A stretch of 64,000 nt of DNA from Polymorphobacter multimanifer (GTDB lineage Bacteria; Pseudomonadota; Alphaproteobacteria; Sphingomonadales; Sphingomonadaceae): the NCBI RefSeq assembly GCF_014205635.1, contig NZ_JACIIV010000005.1, positions 1 to 64,000 of the forward strand. The letters run 5' to 3'. The position numbers were made by a program, and so were the translations under genes. The notes beneath the pieces were generated by a model. The model ran no database searches and was not told the origin of the DNA. It saw nothing but the letters and a program-made list of their open reading frames with translations. Each line of letters begins with the position of its first letter. Within the stretch, counting starts at the first letter, position 1. Positions 53,194 through 64,000 of the stretch are shown in pieces.

Positions 53194-54384
53194 ATGATCT
53201 CGCGCCGCCACCTGCTTTCAGTCCTCGCCGCGAGCCCGGCGGCGGCGGCGCCCGTCGATCTCGGGCTCGGCATCGCTTCCACGCGGCCGCTGGCCGATCC
53301 GTTCGAGGGCAAGCGCGCGATGATCGTGCAGCGCTCGCTGCCGCCGCTGCTCGAAACCCCGCTGGCGGCGTTCGATGCGGACAGCCTCGCAGCCAGCACG
53401 CTCACCCCCACCGAGCGCTTTTTCGTGCGCTGGCACTACCCTTTCCCGACCGATATCGACCCTTCGGCGCACCGTATTTCGGTCAGCGGCCATGTCGCGA
53501 AGCCCCTCAGCCTGTCCCTCGAAGACCTTGCGCGCCTGCCGCAAACCGAAGTGATCGCCATCAACCAATGTGCCGGCAACGGCCGCGGGCTGTTCGCGCC
53601 GCGCGTGCCCGGCGCACAATGGGCCAATGGCGCGATGGGCAACGCACGCTGGCGAGGCCCGCGATTGCGTGACGTGCTGGCACTGGCAAACCCGAACACC
53701 GGCGCCCTTGCTGTTCGCGCGTCAGGGCTCGACGCGCCGCCGTTCGAGGGTGCCCCGGCTTTCGCCAAGTCGCTGGCGCTGGATCATGCCATGGACGACG
53801 AGGTGATGCTCGCCACCCATATGAACGACGTCGCGCTTCCGCTCATCCATGGCGCACCGATCCGCTTGGTCGTGCCCGGCTGGTACAGCACCTATTGGGT
53901 CAAGATGCTGGACAAGCTCGAAATTCTGGCCACGCCCGATGACGGCTATTGGATGGCCAAGGCCTATCGCGCCCCGGCCACGCCGCACGCGTCGGTCATC
54001 CCCGGCGCCAGCGGCTTCGCCACGCGCCCGGTCACCGCCATGGTGCCGCGCAGTGTGATCACCAACCTCGCACCCGGCGCCCGCCAGCCCTGGACACAGC
54101 GCCTCCCCGTTCGCGGCGTCGCCATGGGCGGGGACACGCATGTGGCCGCAGTCCATATCAGCGCCGACGATGGCCGCAGCTGGCAGCCCGCCACGCTCGG
54201 CCCCGACCATGGCCGCCACAGCTTCCGCCGCTTCGAAGCGGCGCTGGAGTTGCCGCGCGGCGCCCATGTGCTGCGCACCCGCGCCACCAACAGCCGTGGC
54301 GAGAGCCAGGCGATGGAGGCCAACTGGAACCCCGGCGGCTTCTATCGAGGGGTGAGCGAAGCCGTGCCCATGGAGCTTGTCTGA
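53194..54384 (+). CDS. sulfite dehydrogenase molybdopterin subunit (SorA-like)
   Basis: A 396-residue sulfite oxidase-family molybdoenzyme. A twin-arginine-type leader (MISRRHLLSVLAASPAAAA) exports the folded protein. The molybdenum-ligating Cys is Cys126 in AINQCAGNGRG; VPGWYSTYWVKMLDKLEI and the C-terminal dimerisation domain (VAAVHISADDGRSWQ) complete the fold. It would oxidise sulfite to sulfate in the periplasm. It overlaps the cytochrome subunit gene (TGATG), the layout of sorAB. Other substrates cannot be excluded. Confidence 0.85.
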   Translation: MISRRHLLSVLAASPAAAAPVDLGLGIASTRPLADPFEGKRAMIVQRSLPPLLETPLAAFDADSLAASTLTPTERFFVRWHYPFPTDIDPSAHRISVSGHVAKPLSLSLEDLARLPQTEVIAINQCAGNGRGLFAPRVPGAQWANGAMGNARWRGPRLRDVLALANPNTGALAVRASGLDAPPFEGAPAFAKSLALDHAMDDEVMLATHMNDVALPLIHGAPIRLVVPGWYSTYWVKMLDKLEILATPDDGYWMAKAYRAPATPHASVIPGASGFATRPVTAMVPRSVITNLAPGARQPWTQRLPVRGVAMGGDTHVAAVHISADDGRSWQPATLGPDHGRHSFRRFEAALELPRGAHVLRTRATNSRGESQAMEANWNPGGFYRGVSEAVPMELV

Positions 54385-54689
54385 TGCGCGCCCTCTTCAT
54401 CCTGCCTGCCCTGCTGCTCATCGCCGCCGCCCCGCAATCGCTGGTGCTGTCGGATGAGGATGGCGCGTTCGAGGACATCGCCCGCAACAGCGCCGATGCA
54501 ATGAACGCCAACTGCCTCGCCTGCCACTCGTCAGCGATGGTCACCCACCAGCCGGCGCTCACACCGATGCAGTGGCGCGAGACGATCACCAAGATGAAAA
54601 CGGTCTACAAGGCGCCGATCGAAGCCGCCGACGAGCCGGCGCTGATCGCCTGGCTCACTGCGCACAGCGCCCGCCAAAAGCCCGATTGA
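54384..54689 (+). CDS. c-type cytochrome subunit of sulfite dehydrogenase (SorB-like)
   Basis: A 101-residue exported monoheme cytochrome with a signal peptide (MRALFILPALLLIAAAP), heme site CLACH (44-48) in MNANCLACHSSAM, and Met residues near QWRETITKMKTVYKAP as axial ligand candidates. It is coupled to the molybdopterin subunit by a stop/start overlap and would take the electrons to cytochrome c oxidase. Confidence 0.85.
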   Translation: MRALFILPALLLIAAAPQSLVLSDEDGAFEDIARNSADAMNANCLACHSSAMVTHQPALTPMQWRETITKMKTVYKAPIEAADEPALIAWLTAHSARQKPD

Positions 54690-54766
54690 CCGACCTAGCG
54701 CATTGACCCTCGCGGCACCCCGCCGCTAGAGGGCATGCACACCGCATCGCAGCAAGGGCCTCAGTT

Positions 54767-55621
54767 CTGACCGGTCTCGCATTTCAGGATATCATCCTCA
54801 CGCTCCAGCGTTACTGGGGCGAGCGCGGCTGCGTCATCCTGCAACCGCATGATCTGGAGATGGGCGCCGGCACCTTCCACCCCGCCACGACGCTGCGCGC
54901 CCTCGGCCCCGACGCCTGGAACGCTGCTTTCGTGCAGCCCAGCCGCCGCCCGAGCGATGGCCGCTATGGGGAAAACCCCAACCGCCTCCAGCATTATTAC
55001 CAGTTTCAGGTGATCCTGAAGCCGAGCCCCGATGATCTGATCGACCTGTATCTGGGCAGCCTCGACGCCATCGGCATCGACCGCGCCAGGCACGACATCC
55101 GCTTTGTGGAGGATGATTGGGAGAGCCCCACGCTCGGCGCCTGGGGCCTTGGCTGGGAAGTGTGGTGCGACGGCATGGAGGTGACGCAATTCACCTATTT
55201 CCAGCAGGTTGCCGGCTATGATTGCACGCCGGTCGCGGGCGAGCTGACCTATGGCCTCGAGCGGCTGGCGATGTATGTGCAGGGCGTCGAGAATGTCTAC
55301 GATCTCGCTTACAACAGCTCCGGCGTGAGCTATGGCGATGTGTTCAAGAAAAACGAGCAGCAGTTCAGCGCCTATAATTTCGAGCACGCCAACACCGAGC
55401 GGCTGTTCCAGCATTTCAAGGATGTGAGCGAGGAATGCCGGGCGCTGGTGGCGGCCGACCTGCCGCTGCCAGCCTATGATCAGGCGATCAAGGCGAGCCA
55501 TATCTTCAACCTGCTCAACGCCCGCGGCGTCATCTCGGTCGCCGAGCGCCAGGCTTATATCGGCCGGGTGCGCGATCTCGTGAAAGCGGTGGCGGATTGC
55601 CAGATGGCCAAGATCATATGA
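54767..55621 (+). CDS. glyQ: glycine-tRNA ligase alpha subunit, probable CTG start
   Basis: The 284-residue catalytic subunit of the alpha2beta2 glycyl-tRNA synthetase. Motifs: [59 protein letters not shown] and [14 protein letters not shown]. The first in-frame ATG, at 54860, lies after the conserved N-terminal block and would delete about 31 residues. No in-frame ATG, GTG or TTG precedes it. CTG at 54767 has AAGGG at 54754-54758 eight bases upstream and gives the expected [10 protein letters not shown]-terminus, so CTG initiation is proposed. It is coupled to glyS (ATGA). Confidence 0.88.
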   Translation: MTGLAFQDIILTLQRYWGERGCVILQPHDLEMGAGTFHPATTLRALGPDAWNAAFVQPSRRPSDGRYGENPNRLQHYYQFQVILKPSPDDLIDLYLGSLDAIGIDRARHDIRFVEDDWESPTLGAWGLGWEVWCDGMEVTQFTYFQQVAGYDCTPVAGELTYGLERLAMYVQGVENVYDLAYNSSGVSYGDVFKKNEQQFSAYNFEHANTERLFQHFKDVSEECRALVAADLPLPAYDQAIKASHIFNLLNARGVISVAERQAYIGRVRDLVKAVADCQMAKII

Positions 55622-57767
55622 GCCGTTTTCTCCTCGAAATCGGCTCGGAAGAGATCCCTGCGCGCATGCAGGCGGCCGCAGCCGCCCAGCTGGCCAAGCG
55701 CTTCACCGAGGCCTGTGCCGCTGCCGGGCTGGCGCACGGCCATGTCAGCGCCGACGCCACCCCGCGCCGGCTATGGTTGATTGCCGACAGCCTGGCCGAT
55801 GCCAGCGCCGCCACCAGTGAGGAGCGGCGTGGCCCGCGCGCCGATGCCCCCGACGCAGCACTGCAGGGCTTCCTCCGCAGCACCGGCATGGCGCGCGACC
55901 AGCTCGAAGAGCGTGACACCGGAAAGGGCGTGTTCCTGTTCGCGGTGATCAAGCGCGAAGGCCGCTCCGCCGCCGACATTCTGGCCGAGATCGTGCCCGC
56001 GATCATCACCGCCTTCGATTGGCCCAAGTCGATGCGCTGGGGCAGTGCTTCCGCCAGCACCGCAAGCCCGCGTTGGGTGCGCCCGCTCACCCATATCGTG
56101 GCGCTGCTCGGCGATGCCGTGGTGCCCGCCACGGTGCACGGCATCACCACCGGCCGCACCAGCCGCGGCCATCGCATCCACGCGCCCGGCCCGCTGGAGA
56201 TCATCAGCGCCGATACCTACGCCGCCCAGCTTCGCGCCGCTTATGTCTATGTCAGCAGTTTCGTGCGCCGCACACTCATCGCCAACCGCGCCGCCGCCCT
56301 TGCCGAGGCGGCAGGGCTGACGGTCATCCCCGACGAGGGGCTGGAAATCGAGAACGCCGGCCTCACCGAATGGCCGGTGCCGCTGCTCGGCCACTTCGAC
56401 CCGGCGTTCCTCGCGGTGCCGCGCGAAGTGATCCAGCTGACGATGCGCACCAACCAGAAGTACTTTTCGTTGGCCGATGCGGAGGGCGCACTGGCGCCAG
56501 CCTTCATCTGCGTCGCCAACATGGACGCGAATGACGGCGGCACGGCAGTGGTCGCCGGCAATGAGCGGGTGCTGAGCGCGCGGCTGAGCGACGCCAAATT
56601 CTTCTGGGATCAGGATTTGGCGGTGGTGAAGGCCGGCGGGCTGGAAGCGTTTCTTCCGAAGCTGAAGGACATCGTTTTCCACGAGAAGCTTGGGACCGTC
56701 GCCGACAAGGTCGAGCGCGTTGCCAAGCTTGCTCGCTGGCTGGTCGATAGCGGCGCCGTCCCTTCTTCTTCCCCGCCTCTCATGGAGGGGCCGGGGGAGG
56801 TTCCACAGGCCAGCGGCGTAGCTGAGTTAGCAGAGCGCGCCGCGCGCCTCTGCAAGGCTGATCTGGTTAGCGCGACCGTCGGCGAGTTTCCTGAAGTGCA
56901 GGGGATTGCAGGACGCTACTTGGCGGTGGCAAACGGCGAGTCCAAGGCCCTCGCGAATGCAATTTCCGAGCATTACAAGCCAACCGGCCAAGGCGACGAC
57001 GCCCCATTGGCGCCGCTCAGTGTTGCAGTCGCGCTTGCCGACAAGCTGGATACGATCACTGCATTCTTCATGATTGGCGAGCCGCCAACAGGGTCGAAAG
57101 ACCCTTTCGCGCTTCGACGGGCGGCACTTGGCGTTATTGCGATCATCCTTGCCAATGGTCTTCGCTTCCGGATGGAGCGAGTGCTGCTGGCCGCTGCCGG
57201 CGAAGATCTTGCGAAGTTCGAGCGTGTTTTTGAGGGCAATTTGGAAAAAGCAGTCGCGGCCTTCTTTGCGGACCGACTCAAGGTCCAGCAGCGCGAAGCT
57301 GGTGTCCGCCCGGACATTATCGATGCCGTGTTCGCGCTTGGCGGCGAAGACGATCTCGTGCGCCTCCTTGCCCGCGTTCGAGCGTTACAAGCCTTCATCA
57401 TCGGTGAAGACGGCACAAATCTGCTCGCCGGCTACAAGCGCGCCGCAAACATCCTGAAAGCCGAGGATGCAAAGGACGGTCCCCACACCGCCTCAGCCCT
57501 CGACGCGGCCACGCTCAGCGCGCCTGCCGAACAAGCCCTCGCCCAAGCGCTCGACGCCGCCCTGCCCACCGCCGCCGCCGCAGTCGCAGCGGAAGACTTC
57601 ACCGCTGCCATGGCCGCCCTCGCCAGCCTGCGCGGGCCGGTTGACGCCTTCTTCACCGATCTGATGGTCAATGCGCCCGAGCCTGTGGTGCGTGCCAATC
57701 GTCTTGCCCTGCTGGCGCGCTTCCGCGATGCCGTTCATACCGTTGCAGACTTTTCGAGGATCGAAGG

Positions 57768-57771
<4 letters not shown>
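55618..57771 (+). CDS. glyS: glycine-tRNA ligase beta subunit, with internal insertion
   Basis: The 717-residue beta subunit, which binds tRNA-Gly and supports the catalytic alpha subunit. Motifs: [69 protein letters not shown] and [16 protein letters not shown]. Residues about 382-404 ([19 protein letters not shown]) interrupt the usual sequence between the WLVD helix and [12 protein letters not shown], and look like a repeat element read in frame. From there to about 57480 codon use is less C-biased than on either side. The reading frame is otherwise intact and the protein is probably functional. Confidence 0.95.
56761..56829 (+). repeat. repeat-like element inserted in frame in glyS
   Basis: The tract contains CCCCGCCTCTCATGGAGGGG and GGGGGAGGTTCC, a pyrimidine/purine-rich wording like the small intergenic repeats scattered in alphaproteobacterial genomes. 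It adds roughly 20 residues absent from the family between two conserved helices. Boundaries are approximate and copy number elsewhere cannot be tested here. Confidence 0.5.
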
Positions 57772-60430
<2,659 letters not shown>

Positions 60431-60434
<4 letters not shown>

Positions 60435-60964
60435 GCGAGCTTGCCGAAGCGCGTCTCATATTCCGTGAGGCGCCCTTCGTGCAGCAGCCGGGCCTGCTCG
60501 ATGATCTGGTCGCTCGCGATGCGGCCCTTGAATTCGCCCATCTGGCCGTCGATCACCTGGGCATCGACTTCGGTCCAGCCGGCGATCTGATCGATGCGGG
60601 TGATTCCGGCGGCGGCGAGCTTGTCGGCAAACTTGGGGCCGATGCCCTTGATCTGCTTGAGATCCTCGGGGTTGACCGGCCGACCCTCGGCCACCGCCTC
60701 ATTACCGCTGGACCGGGCGAAATCGCGGCGCAGCTTGTCGAGCTCGTCGGAGAGCGGGCGGATCTGGGCATCGCGCGCCTTGACCTCGCCGAGCAGGCGA
60801 TCGCGGTCGGTGGCGAGGGTGGCGCGTTCGCGCTCCAGCCCGGTGATGCGCTCGCCGAGCACGGCGGCGCGGCGCTTCAGCGGCGCACGGATGGCGAAGC
60901 CGATGAAAAGCCCCAGGAACAGGGCTATGATGGCGACGGCGATGAGGGTCGAATCGATTGTCAT
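60431..60964 (-). CDS. membrane-anchored coiled-coil protein with helix-hairpin-helix domain
   Basis: A 177-residue protein with an N-terminal transmembrane helix (LIAVAIIALFLGLFIGFAI, about 8-25), a charged coiled coil (about 32-83, with heptad Leu/Arg pattern) and a C-terminal helix-hairpin-helix-type domain, LKQIKGIGPKFADKLAAAG (102-120). The last domain resembles the NADH-quinone oxidoreductase E-like or 50S L21-like HHH extension found in many small proteins. It may tether DNA or another partner to the membrane; the function is unknown. It is convergent with ppdK. Confidence 0.75.
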
Positions 60965-61043
60965 GACTGTTCCATGGCCCGAGGCGAGGCAGCGTGGCAA
61001 GGCCGGATTGGCAAAACCCCGGGCATCCGGCTAAGCCCGTCGC

Positions 61044-61943
61044 ATGGCCGCGGACTCCGAAGCCCTGAAACGGCGGCGCAGCTTGCCGGCCGGAGGCGTG
61101 GTGGCGCCGCTGGTGATGGCCGATGGCTGGGTGCTGCGGACTGCGCGCTGGGAAGGTCGGCGGGGGTCGATCCTGTTCATCACCGGACGGGGGGATTTCT
61201 TCGAGAAATATTGCGAGTCGCTGCATGACTGGACCGAGGCCGGCTGGGGCGTGGCGACGTTCGACTGGCGAGGGCAGGGCGGATCGGGGCGGCTGGGCAG
61301 GACGCCGGGGCATGGGCATCTCGATGACTTTGAGCCGCTTCGGGCTGATCTGGCGGTGGTTTTCGAGTGGTTTCACAAGGTGATGCCGGGGCCGCACTTC
61401 GCCGTGGCGCATTCGATGGGTGGGCATCTGCTGCTGCGGCATCTGGCGGAGCAGCCGCAGGCGGTGGCGCGGGCGGTGCTGCTCGCACCCATGATCGGGA
61501 TCAGCGCGGCCCCGCTCGGGCCGGGGGCGGCGGGGCGGCTGGCGCGGCTGATGGTGCGGTTGGGGCGGGGTGGTGAGTGGGTGATGGGGGCCGGGCCTTA
61601 TGGGCAGGGGGCGGACAAGCGGCAGCCGCTGCTGACCTCGGATGCGGCGCGATATGCCGATGAGAAATGGTGGGTGGCGCAGCATCCGGAGCTTGCAATC
61701 GGCGGCATTACCTGGGGGTGGCTGGCGGCGGCGTTGCGGTCGATTGCAGTTTTGCGGCCGGTCCAGACGCCGCTTCTGGTGTTGATGGCAGAGACCGAGG
61801 CGCTGGTGGACAATGCGGCGACGCGGCGGCTTTTTGCCGATGCGCAGATTGTGGCAGGGGCGGCACATGAGTTGCTTCGGGAACGGCATGTGGTGCGGCA
61901 GAGAGTGATGAAAATGATCAAGGGCTTTCTTTCAACCCCATGA
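61044..61943 (+). CDS. alpha/beta hydrolase (lysophospholipase-like)
   Basis: A 299-residue serine hydrolase of the PldB/monoacylglycerol lipase type. The nucleophile is Ser124 in AVAHSMGGHLLLRHL; FDWRGQGGSGR (74-83) precedes it; Asp in LMAETEALVDN and His in GAAHELLRERHVV complete the triad. It is cytoplasmic, with no signal peptide. It overlaps the following flavin oxidase gene by 4 nt (ATGA). It probably cleaves a lysophospholipid or a monoacylglycerol. Confidence 0.88.
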   Translation: MAADSEALKRRRSLPAGGVVAPLVMADGWVLRTARWEGRRGSILFITGRGDFFEKYCESLHDWTEAGWGVATFDWRGQGGSGRLGRTPGHGHLDDFEPLRADLAVVFEWFHKVMPGPHFAVAHSMGGHLLLRHLAEQPQAVARAVLLAPMIGISAAPLGPGAAGRLARLMVRLGRGGEWVMGAGPYGQGADKRQPLLTSDAARYADEKWWVAQHPELAIGGITWGWLAAALRSIAVLRPVQTPLLVLMAETEALVDNAATRRLFADAQIVAGAAHELLRERHVVRQRVMKMIKGFLSTP

Positions 61944-63004
61944 AACAGTTCGATATTGCCATCATCGGTGCCGGGATTGCCGGGGCAAGCCTGGGCTGGG
62001 AATTGCGGCGTCGCGGGCTCAAGGTGGTGCTGCTCGAGGCTGAGTCGCAGCCGGGGTATCATACCACCGGCCGCTCGGCGGCGTTCTGGGTGGAGAGCTA
62101 TGGCGGGCCTTCGATCGTGCCGCTGAGCAAGGCTTCCCGGGGGTTTTTCATGGACCCGCCGGCGGGATTCGGGACGCTGCTGACCTTGCGGCCGGCGCTG
62201 CATCTGGCGCCGCCGGATATGCCGGGGGCTCTGGACGCTGTGGCGGCGGAATTCGATGAAGGGGGCGTTGAATATCAATGGGTTGATGCTGATTGGTTGG
62301 CTCGGTACCCGATGCTGCGGGCGGAATGGCGGTCTGCGGGAATTCTCGAGCCGGATTGCCATGATATCGATGTGGCGGCGTTGCATCAGGGGTATTTGCG
62401 GGGGGCGGAGGTGATTCCGGACTTCCGGGTGGAAAAAGTGGAGCGTTTCGAAGGGTTTTGGCGGCTGAATGATGCTGTGGAAGCGCCGGTGGTCGTGAAT
62501 GCGGCGGGGGCCTGGGCGGATGCTGTGGGGGCGGTTTTCGGTTGTGAAACCAAGGGGTTGACGCCGCTTCGGCGGACGATGGCGGTGTTGCGGCTCGATC
62601 CGCCGCCGCCGGCGGATCTGCCGGTGGTAATGGATGCTGCCGGGCGGTTCTACTTCAAGCCCGATGGTGACCGGCTGTGGCTCTCCCCGCATGACGAGAC
62701 GCCCGATGTGGCGCATGACGTGCGGCCCGACGAGCTGGACATTGCGGTCGTGATCGACCGTTTCGAACGCGCCAGCACGTCGAAAGTGCTCAAGCTGGAG
62801 ACGAGCTGGGCGGGTTTGCGGACGTTTTCGGGTGATCGAAGGCCGGTTTTGGGGCGTGATGGGGTCGTCGAGGGGCTTTTCTGGTGTGCAGGACAGGGTG
62901 GTTTCGGCATCCAGACGGCGCCGGCGGTGGCGGCGCTGTGCGCCGATGTGCTGACGGGAGTGCGGGCCGATGCGGGCATCTATGATGCGTCGCGGTTCTT
63001 GTAG
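61940..63004 (+). CDS. FAD-dependent oxidoreductase, D-amino acid oxidase family
   Basis: A 354-residue DAO-type flavoenzyme. The FAD motif is [41 protein letters not shown] binds the isoalloxazine, and the C-terminal [20 protein letters not shown] closes the cofactor site. It could oxidise a D-amino acid, glycine or N-methyl amino acid. It is coupled to the upstream hydrolase. Its last 25 nt overlap the end of the convergent tgt gene. Confidence 0.88.
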   Translation: MKQFDIAIIGAGIAGASLGWELRRRGLKVVLLEAESQPGYHTTGRSAAFWVESYGGPSIVPLSKASRGFFMDPPAGFGTLLTLRPALHLAPPDMPGALDAVAAEFDEGGVEYQWVDADWLARYPMLRAEWRSAGILEPDCHDIDVAALHQGYLRGAEVIPDFRVEKVERFEGFWRLNDAVEAPVVVNAAGAWADAVGAVFGCETKGLTPLRRTMAVLRLDPPPPADLPVVMDAAGRFYFKPDGDRLWLSPHDETPDVAHDVRPDELDIAVVIDRFERASTSKVLKLETSWAGLRTFSGDRRPVLGRDGVVEGLFWCAGQGGFGIQTAPAVAALCADVLTGVRADAGIYDASRFL

Positions 63005-64000
63005 CGGCCGAGGAAACTGGCTGCGAAGCTGGTGAGGGTGCCGGCGGCGATGGCGGCGCGCAGATTGGCCATCAGCTCCTGGTAAAACCAGATGTTGTGC
63101 TCGGTCATCAGGATGGCGCCGAGCATCTCGCCCGATTTGACGAGGTGGTGGAGATAGGCGCGGCTCACTCCGGTGCGGCAGCTCGGGCAGCCGCATTCGG
63201 CGTCGAGGGGGGCCTGGTCCTCATTGTGGCGGGCGTTGCGCAGATTGAGGGGGCCTGACCGGGTGAAAGCCTGGCCGTTGCGGCCCGAACGGGTGGGCAA
63301 CACGCAATCGAACATGTCCACGCCGCGCTGGACCGCACCCACGATGTCGTCGGGCTTGCCAACACCCATCAGATAGCGCGGGGCGGCTTCGGGGAGCTGG
63401 CCGGGGGCATGGTCGAGGCAGCCGAACATGGCCTCCTGGCCTTCGCCGACGGCGAGGCCGCCGATGGCATAGCCATCGAAGCCGATCTCCTGGAGGTGGC
63501 TTGCGGATTCGGCGCGAAGACGCTCGTCGAGGCCGCCTTGCTGGATGCCGAACAGGGCGGCGGCTTCGGCATGTTCCCCGCCGGCATCGAAAGCGTCGCG
63601 GGAACGCCGGGCCCAGCGCATCGAGCGGTGCATGGCGGCCTCCACGGCTTCGCGGGGTGCTGGGAGAGCGACCAGCTCGTCGAAGGCCATGACGATATCG
63701 GAGCCGAGCAGACGCTGGATTTCCATGCTGCGCTCGGGCGACATCATGTGGCGGGTGCCATCGAGGTGGCTGGCGAAGCTCACCCCTTCCTCCGAGCGTT
63801 TGGTGAGCGCGGAGAGCGACATGACCTGATAGCCGCCGCTGTCGGTAAGGATGGGGCCGTGCCAGCCCATGAAATTGTGGAGGCCGCCCAATCGGGCGAT
63901 GCGCTCGGCGGAGGGGCGGAGCATGAGGTGATAGGTGTTGCCGAGGATGATGTCCGCCCCCGCGGCGGCAACTTCGGAAGCGCGCAGCGCCTTGACCGTG
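62980..64000 (-). CDS. tgt: queuine tRNA-ribosyltransferase, 5' end beyond the window
   Basis: The C-terminal 339 residues of Tgt, which exchanges guanine 34 of certain tRNAs for a queuosine precursor. The catalytic acids are in [13 protein letters not shown] and [18 protein letters not shown]; the zinc site is [19 protein letters not shown]. The frame continues open to the right edge ([21 protein letters not shown]), so about the first 35-40 codons lie outside. It shares the pathway with the YhhQ transporter at 37.6 kb. Confidence 0.95.
   Translation of the reverse strand, partial: TVKALRASEVAAAGADIILGNTYHLMLRPSAERIARLGGLHNFMGWHGPILTDSGGYQVMSLSALTKRSEEGVSFASHLDGTRHMMSPERSMEIQRLLGSDIVMAFDELVALPAPREAVEAAMHRSMRWARRSRDAFDAGGEHAEAAALFGIQQGGLDERLRAESASHLQEIGFDGYAIGGLAVGEGQEAMFGCLDHAPGQLPEAAPRYLMGVGKPDDIVGAVQRGVDMFDCVLPTRSGRNGQAFTRSGPLNLRNARHNEDQAPLDAECGCPSCRTGVSRAYLHHLVKSGEMLGAILMTEHNIWFYQELMANLRAAIAAGTLTSFAASFLGRYKNRDAS

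Noticed and set aside
54860-55621. glyQ starting at the ATG 54860
   Set aside because: It would remove the conserved N-terminal block with [12 protein letters not shown], which is encoded in frame just upstream with a plausible Shine-Dalgarno and CTG.

Overview
The window is GC-rich, gene-dense chromosomal DNA from an alphaproteobacterium, most likely a member of the Sphingomonadales. Pointers are a gene-transfer-agent (GTA) type tail cluster, a sphingomonad-style OmpA porin with a proline-rich linker, a DUF1476/ATPase zeta protein followed by bolA and a CGFS glutaredoxin, a DUF6481 protein, a three-subunit cytochrome bc1 operon and a GAAC-N7-GAAC LexA box. No rRNA, tRNA, CRISPR array, integrase or transposase was recognised. 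No gene-free stretch exceeds 300 bp; the longest gaps (about 180-225 bp) lie at 1-221, 18428-18611, 19797-20002, 41427-41631 and 44141-44364 and hold only promoters, terminators or nothing recognisable.

Layout. 0.2-8.0 kb: a catabolic group with an IclR regulator, a GabD-like semialdehyde dehydrogenase, a divergent class-III aminotransferase, a translationally coupled pair (DUF1254/DUF1214 secreted protein and ThDP decarboxylase) and a crotonase. 8.0-18.4 kb: a GTA-like structural cluster running terS-terL-[portal stub]-DUF3168-major tail-gp10-chaperone-tape measure-gp12 fusion-gp13-gp14-gp15-DUF2793. The portal body, prohead protease, major capsid and connector genes are missing; a scar ORF joins the portal start to the tail module. 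18.6-22.2 kb: ompA, a secreted unknown, an SCP2 protein, a small lipoprotein, lipB. 22.2-30.2 kb: epoxide hydrolase, GMC oxidoreductase, ferredoxin-reductase-like flavoprotein, MBL hydrolase, DUF4230, nadA-nadC, DUF4112. 30.3-41.4 kb: purL, and 6.7 kb further on purQ-purS with purC nearby; between them lie a superinfection-immunity-like membrane protein, ndh, a MipA porin, a Y-family polymerase with a LexA box, a topoisomerase IB and a queuosine-precursor transporter with an SD-sequestering leader. 41.6-47.8 kb: ATPase zeta, bolA, grxD, a membrane protein, hemF, the cytochrome bc1 operon, apt. 47.8-64 kb: acyl-CoA ligase, TraB/GumN, rplY-pth-ychF, a sulfite dehydrogenase pair, glyQ-glyS-ppdK, hydrolase/oxidase genes and the 3' part of tgt, which runs off the right edge.

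Main points of interest: the head-less GTA locus with a TIM-barrel-like domain carried on gp12; two reversals of strand compositional bias within 64 kb, which suggest an inverted segment between roughly 20 and 59 kb; a probable CTG start for glyQ; an in-frame repeat insertion beside a compositionally foreign patch in glyS; and candidate regulatory elements (LexA box, yhhQ leader, 11-bp direct repeats).
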